A DNA stretch of 64,000 nt from Brevundimonas sp. A19_0 (GTDB taxonomy: Bacteria > Pseudomonadota > Alphaproteobacteria > Caulobacterales > Caulobacteraceae), in NCBI RefSeq assembly GCF_017744255.1, contig NZ_JAGHQP010000003.1, positions 1 to 64,000 of the forward strand. The letters run 5' to 3'. The translations under genes were made by a program, and so were the position numbers. A model generated the notes under the pieces. The model was not told the DNA's origin. It did no database searches and saw only the letters and a list, made by a program, of their open reading frames with translations. Positions 1-8,106 of the stretch are shown piece after piece (the first letter of the stretch is position 1; every line of letters begins with the position of its first letter).

Positions 1-237
1 GGCCGGTGGTGGTGGCGGCGGCGGCGGAGGATGAGGGGGAGGGGGCGGCGTTGGCGATCCGGCATAGTTCCGCTCGACCCGGGTGGTCAGGCCGAAGCCA
101 TAGGGCGCGCAGGCGGCGGCTGTCGGTTCGCCATCGACCACGGGATCCTGCGCGGGGACGGCCAGGGCGGGCGGGCCCGACAGTGACAGGATCAGCGACC
201 CGCTGACGACCACGGCGGCGATACGGTTCGGCTTCAT
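1..237 (-). CDS. Secreted proline-rich protein, N-terminal part (runs off the window)
   Basis: The minus strand opens with ATG at 237, preceded by a strong GGGAGGGAG ribosome-binding site, and stays open for 79 codons to the window edge. Residues 1-27 form a Sec-type signal peptide: lysine near the start, a hydrophobic core, then small residues before a likely cleavage after ALA. About residues 65-79 are almost pure proline, a low-complexity stretch that in other secreted proteins often links an exported N-terminus to a larger domain. The catalytic or binding part lies outside the window, so no function is assigned. It is divergent from the antiporter gene, with a 107-nt shared promoter region. 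Confidence 0.6.
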   Translation of the reverse strand, partial: MKPNRIAAVVVSGSLILSLSGPPALAVPAQDPVVDGEPTAAACAPYGFGLTTRVERNYAGSPTPPPPPHPPPPPPPPPA

Positions 238-344
238 AACGACTCCCTCCCGGATTGTGGCACCCATTCAGCCGTGGGTTATGGGGCCAGATTGTGACGA
301 CGCCGTTCGCTCTGCTAGGGAGTCAGGATCAGTCAGGGGCGGGC

Positions 345-2192
345 ATGGCAGACGCAGCGAGTGGATTGGATCTGGGCCATGCGGCGGCCCTGTTGGCAGC
401 GGGCGTCATCGCCGTGCCGGTGTTTCGCAAGCTGGGGCTGGGCTCGGTGCTGGGCTATCTGGCCGCCGGTCTGGCGATCGGCCCCTTTGGCCTCGGCCTG
501 TTTTCAGAGCCCGAAACCATCCTGCACGTCGCCGAATTCGGGGTGGTGATCTTCCTGTTCATCATCGGCCTGGAGATGCGACCTTCGCGGCTCTGGTCCC
601 TGAGGAAGGAAATCTTCGGTCTGGGCGCGGCCCAGGTCGCGGCCTGCGGCCTGCTGCTGACCCTGACCGGGCTGGCGCTGGGGCTGTCACCCGCGGTCGC
701 CTTTGTCGGGGCCATGGGCTTTGTGCTGAGCTCGACCGCCGTGATCATGCAGATGCTGGAGGAGCGGGGCGAGATGGCTGCGCCCTCGGGCCAGCGCGCG
801 GTGTCGATCCTGCTGCTGGAAGACCTGGCCATTGTGCCGCTGCTGGCCGTGGTGGCGGTGCTGGCCTCGGTGACCGGCGTGAATACGGTTCAGGGGCCGC
901 CGCTGTGGCAGACGGTCGGGCTGGCGGTCGGGGCGATCACGGCGGTGCTGGTGGCCGGGCGCTTTGTCATGAACCCGGTGTTCCGCCTGCTGGCCCGGTG
1001 GGGCGGGCGCGAGGTGATGACGGCCGCCGCCCTGCTGGTCGTGGTCGGCGCGGCCTGGGTGATGAATCTGGGCGGGCTGTCGATGGCCATGGGCGCGTTT
1101 CTCGCGGGCGTGCTGCTGTCGGAGTCGACCTTCCGCCATCAGCTGGAGGCCGACGTCGAACCCTTCCGCGCCATCCTGCTCGGTCTGTTCTTCCTGAGCG
1201 TCGGCATGGCGCTGGATATCGGGGTGGTGATCGCCGACTGGCAGCTGGTGGTTGGCGGCGTGATTGCCTTCATGGCGGTCAAGGCGGTGGCCATCTATGG
1301 CGTGGCGCGGCTGTTCCGGGCGCGCGAGCGGGAGGCGGTCGAGCGGGCCGTGCTGTTCGCGCAAGGCGGCGAGTTCGCCTTCGTCCTCTATGCGGCGGCG
1401 GGGTCGGTCGGCCTGTTCGATGTGCGGATCGGCGCCGCGCTGACCGCCATCGTCATCCTGTCCATGGTTCTGACGCCGGTGACGACCATGCTGCTGGGCC
1501 GGTTCATGCCGGCGGAGACGCTGGACCCTGAAGCAGCGGATGGGGTGGAGCGCGCCGAGAACCTGCGCGAGCGGGTGCTGATCATCGGCTTTGGCCGCTT
1601 TGCCCAGGTGGTGTCACAGCCCTTGCTGGCGCGCGATGTCGATGTGTCGATCATCGAGAATGACGTCGAGATGATCCAGGCGGCGGGCAAGTTCGGCTTC
1701 AAGGTCTATTACGGTGACGGCACCCGGCTGGACGTGCTGCGGGCGTCCGGCGTGGACAAGGCCGAGGCGGTACTGGTCTGTATCGACAAGCCGGAACAGG
1801 CCGACCGGATCGTGGAACTGATCCGCTCCGAATTTCCGCTGACGAAGCTGTTTGTGCGGGCCTATGACCGCGGCCATTCTATGCGCCTGATCCAGGCGGG
1901 CGTCGACTACCAGATCCGCGAGACTTTCGAGTCCGCCCTGGCGTTCGGCGAGCAGGTGCTGAAGGACTTGGGCGTGTCGGACGCGGAAGCCCGCGACACC
2001 ATTCTGGATGTACGCCGGCGGGATGATGCGCGCCTGACCCTGCAGCTGGCCGATGGGCTGCAGGCCGGGCGGGCCCTGATGCGGGGCAATATGCCGACGC
2101 CCCAGCCGGCGCCCTACGTCACCCCGCGCCGCGAGGGGCGGCTGCTCAACGAGGAAGAGCTGGCCGCAGACGAAAAAACGGCGGCCCCGTAA
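345..2192 (+). CDS. Monovalent cation:proton antiporter, CPA2 family (KefB/KefC type) with RCK domain
   Basis: A 615-residue membrane antiporter expected to exchange K+ (or Na+) for H+ across the inner membrane. Residues about 10-390 are a run of hydrophobic helices of the Na+/H+ exchanger fold, including the family signature GLEMRPSRLW after the third helix. A cytoplasmic TrkA-N/RCK domain follows from about residue 405, with the nucleotide-binding motif GFGRFAQ. The start is ATG 345, preceded by AGGGGCGGGC. A TTG at 255 in the same frame would add 30 residues that look non-homologous. KefB and KefC also carry an RCK domain, so glutathione gating is possible but cannot be read here. The stop codon lies inside the loop of the downstream terminator. 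Confidence 0.9.
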   Translation: MADAASGLDLGHAAALLAAGVIAVPVFRKLGLGSVLGYLAAGLAIGPFGLGLFSEPETILHVAEFGVVIFLFIIGLEMRPSRLWSLRKEIFGLGAAQVAACGLLLTLTGLALGLSPAVAFVGAMGFVLSSTAVIMQMLEERGEMAAPSGQRAVSILLLEDLAIVPLLAVVAVLASVTGVNTVQGPPLWQTVGLAVGAITAVLVAGRFVMNPVFRLLARWGGREVMTAAALLVVVGAAWVMNLGGLSMAMGAFLAGVLLSESTFRHQLEADVEPFRAILLGLFFLSVGMALDIGVVIADWQLVVGGVIAFMAVKAVAIYGVARLFRAREREAVERAVLFAQGGEFAFVLYAAAGSVGLFDVRIGAALTAIVILSMVLTPVTTMLLGRFMPAETLDPEAADGVERAENLRERVLIIGFGRFAQVVSQPLLARDVDVSIIENDVEMIQAAGKFGFKVYYGDGTRLDVLRASGVDKAEAVLVCIDKPEQADRIVELIRSEFPLTKLFVRAYDRGHSMRLIQAGVDYQIRETFESALAFGEQVLKDLGVSDAEARDTILDVRRRDDARLTLQLADGLQAGRALMRGNMPTPQPAPYVTPRREGRLLNEEELAADEKTAAP

Positions 2193-2206
2193 GGGACCGC
2201 CGTTTT
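2175..2206. terminator. Bidirectional intrinsic terminator between convergent genes
   Basis: AAAACGGCGG at 2175-2184 pairs with CCGCCGTTTT at 2197-2206, and inner CCC/GGG (2186-2188 and 2193-2195) closes a GTAA loop. The A tract on the left and T tract on the right let it work for both the antiporter and the convergent DUF4168 gene. Confidence 0.8.
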
Positions 2207-2228
2207 CAATCCGTCAGGATCGTCGGGC

Positions 2229-2834
2229 TTATTGGGCGCCCGAGGTTTCCGCCTCGCGGCGCGCGTCCGCCAGACGGACGCGGGCGCGCAGCGCCTCATC
2301 CGAGGGAACGGCGTTCGAAATGGCGTTGAAACGCTCAATGGTCAGGCCCGAGTTCGCGACAGCCTCGGCCATGGCGCTTTGCTGCTCGGCCGTCGGCGTA
2401 CCGCCTTCGATGCCCGCGCTGATCTCGCGCAGCTCGACCATGGCCGCCGAGAATCCGGCCAGTTCTTCATCGGACACCTCGGCGCCGATCGAGCCGGCCG
2501 GCGAGGGCGGGGCCATGGCAACGGCGACGCGCGCCTGAAGCACCGGATCGGCGCTCACGGCGTTGGAGATTTCATTGAAGCGTTCGATGGTCAGGCCCGA
2601 GTTCTGTACCGCAGCGGCCATCTGGGCCTGTTGCTCGTCGGTGGGGGCACCCCCCTGCACCTGCGCCGTAATGGCGCTCAGCTGATCCATCGCCATACCG
2701 AATTGCTTCAGCTCCGCGTCGGTGAACGCGGGGTCCTGGGCGACGATGGCGGGTGTTTCGACGACGGGGGCAGCGTGGGCCGCGCCGGCCATGAGGGCGA
2801 CGGCGGATGCAGCGGCGAAAATGGACATACGCAT
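2229..2834 (-). CDS. Exported DUF4168-type protein with two tandem domains
   Basis: A 201-residue protein with an N-terminal signal peptide (core VALMAGAAHA, cleavage after AHA). The mature part consists of two homologous copies of about 70 residues. Each begins with an acidic F/V-(T/S)-D-(A/E)-EL helix, has a Gln-rich middle and ends in SGLTIERFN followed by ISNAV. This pattern resembles DUF4168, normally present once in small periplasmic proteins of unknown function. ATG 2834 was chosen because GGAAGGAG lies 7-8 nt upstream; an ATG at 2864 would put extra residues before the signal peptide. The two inverted repeats at 2879-2907 lie in its upstream region. Confidence 0.8.
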   Translation of the reverse strand: MRMSIFAAASAVALMAGAAHAAPVVETPAIVAQDPAFTDAELKQFGMAMDQLSAITAQVQGGAPTDEQQAQMAAAVQNSGLTIERFNEISNAVSADPVLQARVAVAMAPPSPAGSIGAEVSDEELAGFSAAMVELREISAGIEGGTPTAEQQSAMAEAVANSGLTIERFNAISNAVPSDEALRARVRLADARREAETSGAQ

Positions 2835-3145
2835 AAAAAAGCTCCTTCCGGGGAGGTTGGACATACTGTCTTAACGAGCGAAACCCGGATCCGGTTTCGA
2901 AAACCGGTTCACCAAAGCCCTTGAAAAACAAAGACTAGTGGTCTCAAGGAACAAGGTAGCGGCATCGGACGGGCGATGCAACTAAGGCGGGGAGGGGACC
3001 AGAACCGCGCGCGGGCGCCGTGTTTCGGGGCCCGGCGCCCCTCAGTCGTGCCGAACTGCAGGCGACCCGGCGGCGGTGACGGGGCGACAACAAGGCAGGC
3101 CCCTGCGATTCCGCAGGCCGCGCTTTTCGTGTATTCGCCCCCGCC
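2835..3145. other. Intergenic region without a gene
   Basis: This stretch separates the divergent DUF4168 and dusA genes and should hold both promoters. Apart from the inverted repeats at 2879-2907 I see no conserved element; the dusA-proximal half is GC-rich and featureless. Confidence 0.6.
2879..2907. promoter_or_regulatory. Two overlapping inverted repeats, possible operator
   Basis: CGAAACC (2879-2885) is mirrored by GGTTTCG (2893-2899), and CCGGTTT (2891-2897) by AAACCGG (2901-2907). The pair lies 45-73 nt upstream of the DUF4168 start codon, where a promoter or operator would be. No known regulator motif was recognised. Confidence 0.35.
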
Positions 3146-4168
3146 ATGACCCACCCCGCCTACAGGCTGAGCGTGGCCCCGATGATGGACTGGACGGACC
3201 GGCACTGCCGGGCGTTCCACCGGTCCCTGACCCGCCGGGCCATGCTCTATACCGAGATGGTGACCGCCGACGCGGTGATCCACGGCGACCGGTCGCGCCT
3301 GCTGGCCCATGATCCGGAGGTGGGGCCGGTGGCCCTGCAGCTGGGCGGCTCCGAACCGGCGGCCCTGGCCGAGGCGGCGCAGGCGGCCCTGCCGTTCGGC
3401 TATGACGAGATCAACCTCAATGTCGGCTGTCCGTCCGACCGGGTGCAGTCGGGACGCTTCGGCGCCTGTCTGATGCGCGAACCGCAACTGGTGGCCGACT
3501 GCATGGCCGCGATGGCCGAAGCCGTGCCCCTTCCCGTCACGGTCAAATGCCGGATCGGCGTGGACGACCAGGTGCCCGAGCAGGCGCTGTTCGCCCTGGT
3601 GGACGCCTGCGTGGCCTCCGGGGTCAGCCATTTCGTCGTGCACGCGCGCATGGCCTGGCTGAAGGGACTGTCGCCCAAGGAGAACCGGGACATCCCGCCG
3701 CTGGACTATTCACTGGTGCACCGCCTGAAGCGCGAGCGGCCCGAACTGACCGTGGTGCTGAACGGCGGCGTCCCCTCGGTCGAGGCGGCTCACGACCTGC
3801 TGGTTCCCGAGGACGGCGTGGCGCTGGACGGGGTGATGCTGGGTCGCACCGCCTATCACGAGCCGGCCGGGCTGGGCCGCGTCGACCCGCTGATCTTTGG
3901 CGAGGACGAGGGCCGTTCGGCCGAGGCGGCGCTTGAAGCCTATCGCCCCTATGTGGCCGCGCGTCTGGAAGAGGGCGTGCATCTGTCGGCCATGGCGCGA
4001 CACATGCTGGGCCTGATGCACGGGCGGCCGGGCGCGCGGACCTGGCGTCGCATCCTGACGGTCGACAGCCTTGCGCCCGGCGCCGGGCTTGAGGTGCTGG
4101 ACCGGGCGCTGGAAGCGGTTCATGAGGCCGAGGCCCGTGCGGCCGCCCGGCTGGAGTCCGCCGCCTAG
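3146..4168 (+). CDS. dusA: tRNA-dihydrouridine(20/20a) synthase DusA
   Basis: A 340-residue FMN- and NADPH-dependent enzyme that reduces uridines 20 and 20a in the tRNA D-loop. It has the DusA N-terminal signature SVAPMMDWTDRH, the FMN-site LQLGG strand, and the segment LNVGCPSDRVQSGRFGACLM, in which Cys95 is the expected general acid. The downstream VKCRIGVDD and LNGGV strands fit the TIM barrel, and total length is normal for DusA rather than DusB or DusC. The stop codon overlaps the next gene's GTG by one base (TAGTG), so the two are probably translationally coupled although their functions are unrelated. Confidence 0.95.
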   Translation: MTHPAYRLSVAPMMDWTDRHCRAFHRSLTRRAMLYTEMVTADAVIHGDRSRLLAHDPEVGPVALQLGGSEPAALAEAAQAALPFGYDEINLNVGCPSDRVQSGRFGACLMREPQLVADCMAAMAEAVPLPVTVKCRIGVDDQVPEQALFALVDACVASGVSHFVVHARMAWLKGLSPKENRDIPPLDYSLVHRLKRERPELTVVLNGGVPSVEAAHDLLVPEDGVALDGVMLGRTAYHEPAGLGRVDPLIFGEDEGRSAEAALEAYRPYVAARLEEGVHLSAMARHMLGLMHGRPGARTWRRILTVDSLAPGAGLEVLDRALEAVHEAEARAAARLESAA

Positions 4169-4989
4169 TGGACCTGACTCCCCTCGAGATCGTCAGCCTG
4201 ATCGCCGGGCTGGCCGCAGCGGGGGTGTTCGCCGGCCTGATCGCAGGTCTGTTCGGGGTCGGCGGCGGCACGGTCATCGTGCCGGTGCTGTTCTGGGCCT
4301 TTGCGCTTCTGGGTCTGGGCGGCGAGGCCAATCTGCATGTGGCCATCGGCAGTTCCCTTCTCAGCATTGTGCTGACGTCCTGGCGGTCGCTGACCGCGCA
4401 CCGCAGTCATGGGGCCGTCGATGAGGAGGTGCTGAAGACCTGGACGCCCTGGGTCGGAGGGGGCGCGCTGGTCAGCGCCTTTCTGGCCGGTCTGGTGTCC
4501 ATGCAGGAGCTGGCGTGGATCTATGCCGTCTTCCTCGCCCTGATCGCGGCCCAGCTGGGCCTGCTGCCAGAGCGCTTCCGGCTGGCGGCCGAGGTGCCGA
4601 CCGGCTGGGCGCGGCGCATCTGGGGCAGTGCCATCGGCGGACTGTCGGCCCTGATGGGGATCGGCGGGGGCAGTTTCGGGGGCCTGATGCTGACCCTGTG
4701 CGGACGACCCATCCATCAGGCGGTGGCGACAGCCTCGGGCTTCGGCATGGCGATCGGAGCGGCGGCAACCGTCGGCTTTGTCGTGTTCGGCTGGTCGGCG
4801 GAGGGACGGCCGCCCCTGTCGCTCGGCTATGTGAATGTCCCTGCGGCCCTGCTGATCGGCGGACTGACCGCATTGGTCGCGCCTTACGGGGCGCGGCTGG
4901 CGCACCGGCTGGACCGGCGACTGCTGCGGCGGCTGTTCGCCCTCTATCTGATGGCGACCGCGCTGTCGGTGCTGGTGAAGGCCCTTTAG
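4168..4989 (+). CDS. TauE/SafE family (sulfite exporter-like) membrane permease
   Basis: A 273-residue inner-membrane protein with about eight hydrophobic helices and the duplicated glycine-rich signature of the family: GLFGVGGGTVIVP in the first repeat and LMGIGGGSFGG in the second. Family members move sulfite, sulfoacetate or other small organosulfur anions, and substrate cannot be predicted from sequence. Translation starts at GTG 4168, overlapping the dusA stop by one base. The stop TAG at 4987-4989 interlocks with the stop of the convergent protease gene (TAA on the minus strand at 4986-4988), leaving no room for an intergenic terminator. Confidence 0.85.
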   Translation: MDLTPLEIVSLIAGLAAAGVFAGLIAGLFGVGGGTVIVPVLFWAFALLGLGGEANLHVAIGSSLLSIVLTSWRSLTAHRSHGAVDEEVLKTWTPWVGGGALVSAFLAGLVSMQELAWIYAVFLALIAAQLGLLPERFRLAAEVPTGWARRIWGSAIGGLSALMGIGGGSFGGLMLTLCGRPIHQAVATASGFGMAIGAAATVGFVVFGWSAEGRPPLSLGYVNVPAALLIGGLTALVAPYGARLAHRLDRRLLRRLFALYLMATALSVLVKAL

Positions 4990-5489
4990 GGCTTGAGGAC
5001 CAGACCCTCGGGCGTGGCCTCGAAGCCGGACAGACGACCGAGGAAGCTCATGCCCAGCAATGAGTGGGGCAGGTCCCCCTGAACGACCAGGGCGGCGACA
5101 TCGCGCATCTCCACACCCGCCACCGTCACGCTGGACAGGGTGATCTCGGCGGCCTGGGCCATGCCCGAGGCGGTGCGGATCGCCATACTGTAGTCGAGGC
5201 TCTCGGGGTTCAGGCCCAGCACCCGGGCATCTGCCGAGCGCAAAACGATGGCGGCCGCGCCGGTGTCGACCAGCAGGGCGACCGGCTGGCCTGCGACCTG
5301 GGCGCGCGCCCAGTAGTGGCCGTCAGATCCTCTGGGAATGGGGGTGGCAGCTTCGGTGGAGCGGACCACCGGCACCGGCTGGGCCGCCTGGGCCGAACGG
5401 TCGCTGAAGGCCCCGAAACCCCAGGCCGCCAGAAGGGAGGTTCCCACCGCTGCTGCCAGAACGGCGCTTCCGGACACGCTGCCGGACAT
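4986..5489 (-). CDS. Retropepsin-like aspartic protease (clan AA)
   Basis: A 167-residue single-domain protease related to the retropepsin-like proteins of alphaproteobacteria. An N-terminal hydrophobic segment (about residues 10-24) anchors or exports it to the periplasm. The active-site motif LLVDTGAAAIVL follows, and LLGMSFLGRL is the family's second conserved strand. Such enzymes act as homodimers because each chain supplies one aspartate. ATG 5489 was chosen; an in-frame GTG at 5501 would add four residues. The 3' end overlaps the convergent permease gene by 4 nt. Substrate unknown. Confidence 0.8.
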   Translation of the reverse strand: MSGSVSGSAVLAAAVGTSLLAAWGFGAFSDRSAQAAQPVPVVRSTEAATPIPRGSDGHYWARAQVAGQPVALLVDTGAAAIVLRSADARVLGLNPESLDYSMAIRTASGMAQAAEITLSSVTVAGVEMRDVAALVVQGDLPHSLLGMSFLGRLSGFEATPEGLVLKP

Positions 5490-5599
5490 GTCGATACTCA
5501 CTCGGACACCCGTCGTTACTCGCCGCTTCTGCGGCTGTCAGGAGACCGGTCTAGGGGATGGACCTTGGGATGCGGTGAATCGTCATGGCTGACGAAAGG

Positions 5600-5833
5600 T
5601 TAGCGCGGGACGATGTCGCGAAAGGCGGGGTCCAGCTTCGAGACGCGACCGGGCAGGTCCTTCAGGATCGCCTCGCGGGCGGCCTCGTCCATCCGGCTCC
5701 AGGTGGCGATCTCCGGCAAGGTCCGCAGGCAGCCAAGGCACAGGCCCGAGGCGCCATCGACCGTACAGACCTGAATGCAGGGCGTGCGGATCGGCCGGGG
5801 CGGGCCATCAGGCGGCGGGGCTGAATATGACAT
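5600..5833 (-). CDS. DUF1289 family small cysteine-rich protein
   Basis: A 77-residue protein matching DUF1289. It has the four-cysteine pattern TPCIQVCTVD then GLCLGCLRT, followed by the conserved EIATWSRM segment. The cysteines could bind a metal or Fe-S cluster, which is inference. DUF1289 proteins are widespread in proteobacteria and uncharacterised. The start ATG at 5833 lies in a 152-nt divergent region shared with a small peptide gene. Confidence 0.85.
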   Translation of the reverse strand: MSYSAPPPDGPPRPIRTPCIQVCTVDGASGLCLGCLRTLPEIATWSRMDEAAREAILKDLPGRVSKLDPAFRDIVPR

Positions 5834-5889
5834 ATGCCGAAAATATACTCCGCTAGCAGACGAAAAAACTTGCGTTCGTCACAAAACTG

Positions 5890-5916
5890 TCGTTTCATGT
5901 TTACGACGCGAAACGA
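5890..5916. promoter_or_regulatory. Inverted repeat in a divergent promoter region
   Basis: TCGTTTC (5890-5896) and GAAACGA (5910-5916) are perfect arms around a 13-nt spacer. The site lies between the DUF1289 gene and the 51-residue peptide gene, so it could be an operator for either. No matching regulator motif was recognised. Confidence 0.3.
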
Positions 5917-5985
5917 CTGAGAGGGTGAAAACCCCTGCGAGCACGACGTGTCTCTTTTCATCGTTCTGCGAAAGGAGACGCCACC

Positions 5986-6141
5986 ATGAACAGGAAAGAG
6001 AAAAACCTCCAGCACGCCATGATGTCCTTTGCCCTGTGGGGCGGGCTTCTGGTGAACACGCGCAACACGAACGGCGCGGGCGACCGTGTGGTCAGCCACC
6101 CGTCGAACTTCGTGCCCTATCCGATCAAGAAGCGCGCCTGA
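5986..6141 (+). CDS. Small basic protein of unknown function (51 aa)
   Basis: A short reading frame with all the marks of a real gene. A strong AAAGGAG site lies 8 nt before ATG 5986, and a good intrinsic terminator follows the TGA at 6139-6141 within 50 nt. The peptide starts MNRKEKNLQHAMM, has a short hydrophobic stretch (FALWGGLLV) and ends PYPIKKRA. It is not a signal peptide plus mature domain, and I do not recognise the family. It is monocistronic and divergent from DUF1289. Confidence 0.6.
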   Translation: MNRKEKNLQHAMMSFALWGGLLVNTRNTNGAGDRVVSHPSNFVPYPIKKRA

Positions 6142-6188
6142 TCCGTCAGGCCCGCCCCCGGCGGCTCTCGCCGGCTTGCATCTGAAGA

Positions 6189-6217
6189 CCCCGGACCCGA
6201 AAAGGGCCGGGGTTTTT
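6189..6217 (+). terminator. Intrinsic terminator after the 51-aa gene
   Basis: CCCCGG (6189-6194) pairs with CCGGGG (6207-6212), with an inner CCC/GGG pairing around a GAAAA loop and a run of five T at 6213-6217. It separates the small gene from the crotonase gene. Confidence 0.85.
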
Positions 6218-6241
6218 CAATTCCGGCGCAGGGAACGGATC

Positions 6242-7042
6242 ATGGCAGGACTGATCGAGCGGCGACGCGAGGGCGCGATCGAGGTCTGGACGCTGAACCG
6301 CCCCGAGCGGCTGAACGCCCTGCCGGACCTGGGCGACGGCGACGCCTTTGCCGAGGCTTGCGAGGCGGTCAATGCCGACCCGGCCGTGAGGGTCGTGGTG
6401 CTGACGGGGGCAGGGCGGGCCTTTTCGGCCGGCGGGGACCTCAAGGCCATGCGCGACCGGCGCGACCTGTTCGAAGGGCCGGGCACCGCTATCCGCGAAC
6501 GCTATCGCCGGGTGGTCCACCGCATCGTGCGCAGTCTCTACGATCTGGAAGTGCCGCTGGTGACCGCGGTCAACGGGCCCGCCATGGGACTGGGCGGCGA
6601 CATTGCCGGTCTGGGCGACATCCGCATCGCGTCCGAGGCGGCCAGCTTTGGCGCGCCCTTCCTGAAGCTGGGGATCCTGCCGGGCGACGGTGGGGCCTGG
6701 CTGCTGCCGCGCAACGTCGGCTATGCGCGGGCCGCCGAGCTGCTGTTCACGGCGCGCTCGATCGATGCGGCGACGGCGCTGGAGTGGGGGCTGGTCAACC
6801 GCGTGGTGCCCGCCGACACCGTGATGGAGGCGGCGATGGCGCTGGCCGGAGAGATCGCCGCCCAGCCGCCCCAGGCCCTGCGCATGACCAAGAGCCTGCT
6901 CCGTCAGGGACGGGACCTGACCTTCGACCAGATCCTCGAGATGACCGCCGCCATGCAGGCCCTGGCCCATATAACGGACGACCACGCCGAGGGCGTGGCC
7001 GCCGCACTGGAAAAGCGCCCCGGTACCTTCACCGGGGCATAG
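6242..7042 (+). CDS. Enoyl-CoA hydratase/isomerase (crotonase) family protein, PaaG-like
   Basis: A 266-residue crotonase-fold acyl-CoA enzyme. The oxyanion-hole segments are clear (AFSAGGDLKAM and NGPAMGLGGD). The two glutamates that catalyse water addition in classical hydratases are absent: the first site is Asp in GLGGDIAG and the second is Phe in FGAPFLKLG. The segment LGILPGDGGAWLLPR instead resembles PaaG-type ring-epoxide or delta-3,delta-2 isomerases, where an aspartate in this loop is catalytic. Isomerase activity is therefore more likely than hydration. ATG 6242 is preceded by AGGGAACGG; upstream in-frame starts would run through the terminator. It is convergent with the HlyD gene, 4 nt apart. 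Confidence 0.85.
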   Translation: MAGLIERRREGAIEVWTLNRPERLNALPDLGDGDAFAEACEAVNADPAVRVVVLTGAGRAFSAGGDLKAMRDRRDLFEGPGTAIRERYRRVVHRIVRSLYDLEVPLVTAVNGPAMGLGGDIAGLGDIRIASEAASFGAPFLKLGILPGDGGAWLLPRNVGYARAAELLFTARSIDAATALEWGLVNRVVPADTVMEAAMALAGEIAAQPPQALRMTKSLLRQGRDLTFDQILEMTAAMQALAHITDDHAEGVAAALEKRPGTFTGA

Positions 7043-7046
7043 GGGA

Positions 7047-8063
7047 TCAGCCCGCCTTGGTCGGCTGCTGCATGGCGCGGTTGGGGCCGACGCCGACCTG
7101 GGTGTCACGCGGGGCGCCGGCGGTCTCACCCGGCTTCATGAACTTGACCAGCACGCGCTGACCGATCAGCAGCGGGGCCTCGTCATAGGCGACGACCACC
7201 TCGACCACCCGCTCGTCAGACCGCTGCGAGGGGTCGTCCGAGGCCAGCTTGCGGGCACCGAAGACGGCGGCGCGACGCAGCACCCGACCGACATAGACCT
7301 TGGAGGGGTCGCCTTCGGGGCTGATCTCGACGGCCTGACCGATCGAGATGTTGGGGATGTCGGCCTCGACGATCTCGGCGCGGATGATGCGCGGGGCGTC
7401 GGGTTCGAGGTCGAACATGGTCGAGACGTTCAGGGTCGAGGCACCGGCGCCCGGGTTGGCATAGCGACGCACGATCCGGCCGCTCATCGGGGCGCGGATG
7501 ACGGTCAGTTCAAGGTTGTACTCGGCCTCGGCCAGACGGGCCTGCACGGTGCGCACCGTGGCCTGCTGGCTGGCCAGACGGGCCTCGGCGGCGGCGACCT
7601 CGTCGCGCGCCTGATCCAGACGCTGGGCGGCGATATAGTTGCTGTCGGCCAGTTGCTGCGTGCGCGCATATTCGCGGCGGGCGGCATTCACATCGACCTG
7701 GAGGGTCGCCAGCTGGCTGCGGGCCTGGGCGACCTCGGCCTGGGCGCGCTGAACGGCCAGGCGCGGCTCGTCGTCTTCCTGACGGGCCAGGATCTGGCCG
7801 GCGGTGACGCGATCGCCTTCCTCGACATAGACGGCCTTGACCACGCCGCCGCGACGGGCCGCCACCTGGATGATGCCGCCCTCGACATCGGCCTTGCCGT
7901 TGGCGACGGCCGCATAGGGGCTTTCAGGCGCACTCGCGGCGGCCTGTTCGAGCTCGGCCTTTTTGGCCTTGTTGGCGCCCTGCATCATCATGAAGCCGAC
8001 GATGACCACGACGATGACGACAAGGCCGATCCAGAGCCATTTATTCTTGAGGAAGGCGGGCAT
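7047..8063 (-). CDS. HlyD/MacA-type periplasmic adaptor (membrane fusion protein) of an ABC exporter
   Basis: A 338-residue adaptor with one N-terminal transmembrane helix (about residues 8-27). A biotinyl-lipoyl-like half motif (VYVEEGDRVTAGQILARQ) follows, then a long alpha-helical hairpin rich in Ala, Gln and Arg (about residues 110-180), the second lipoyl half (VIRAPMSGRIVRRYANPG) and a beta-barrel domain. It is the last gene of a three-gene operon behind the permease and ATPase, the arrangement of MacAB/DevBCA-type exporters that push substrates from the periplasm through a TolC-like channel. Substrate unknown; no TolC gene is in the window. Confidence 0.9.
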   Translation of the reverse strand: MPAFLKNKWLWIGLVVIVVVIVGFMMMQGANKAKKAELEQAAASAPESPYAAVANGKADVEGGIIQVAARRGGVVKAVYVEEGDRVTAGQILARQEDDEPRLAVQRAQAEVAQARSQLATLQVDVNAARREYARTQQLADSNYIAAQRLDQARDEVAAAEARLASQQATVRTVQARLAEAEYNLELTVIRAPMSGRIVRRYANPGAGASTLNVSTMFDLEPDAPRIIRAEIVEADIPNISIGQAVEISPEGDPSKVYVGRVLRRAAVFGARKLASDDPSQRSDERVVEVVVAYDEAPLLIGQRVLVKFMKPGETAGAPRDTQVGVGPNRAMQQPTKAG

Positions 8064-8106
8064 GACGGTCTTTCGGTCTCTGAGAGAAGGTTAGTGGTGG
8101 GCCCAA

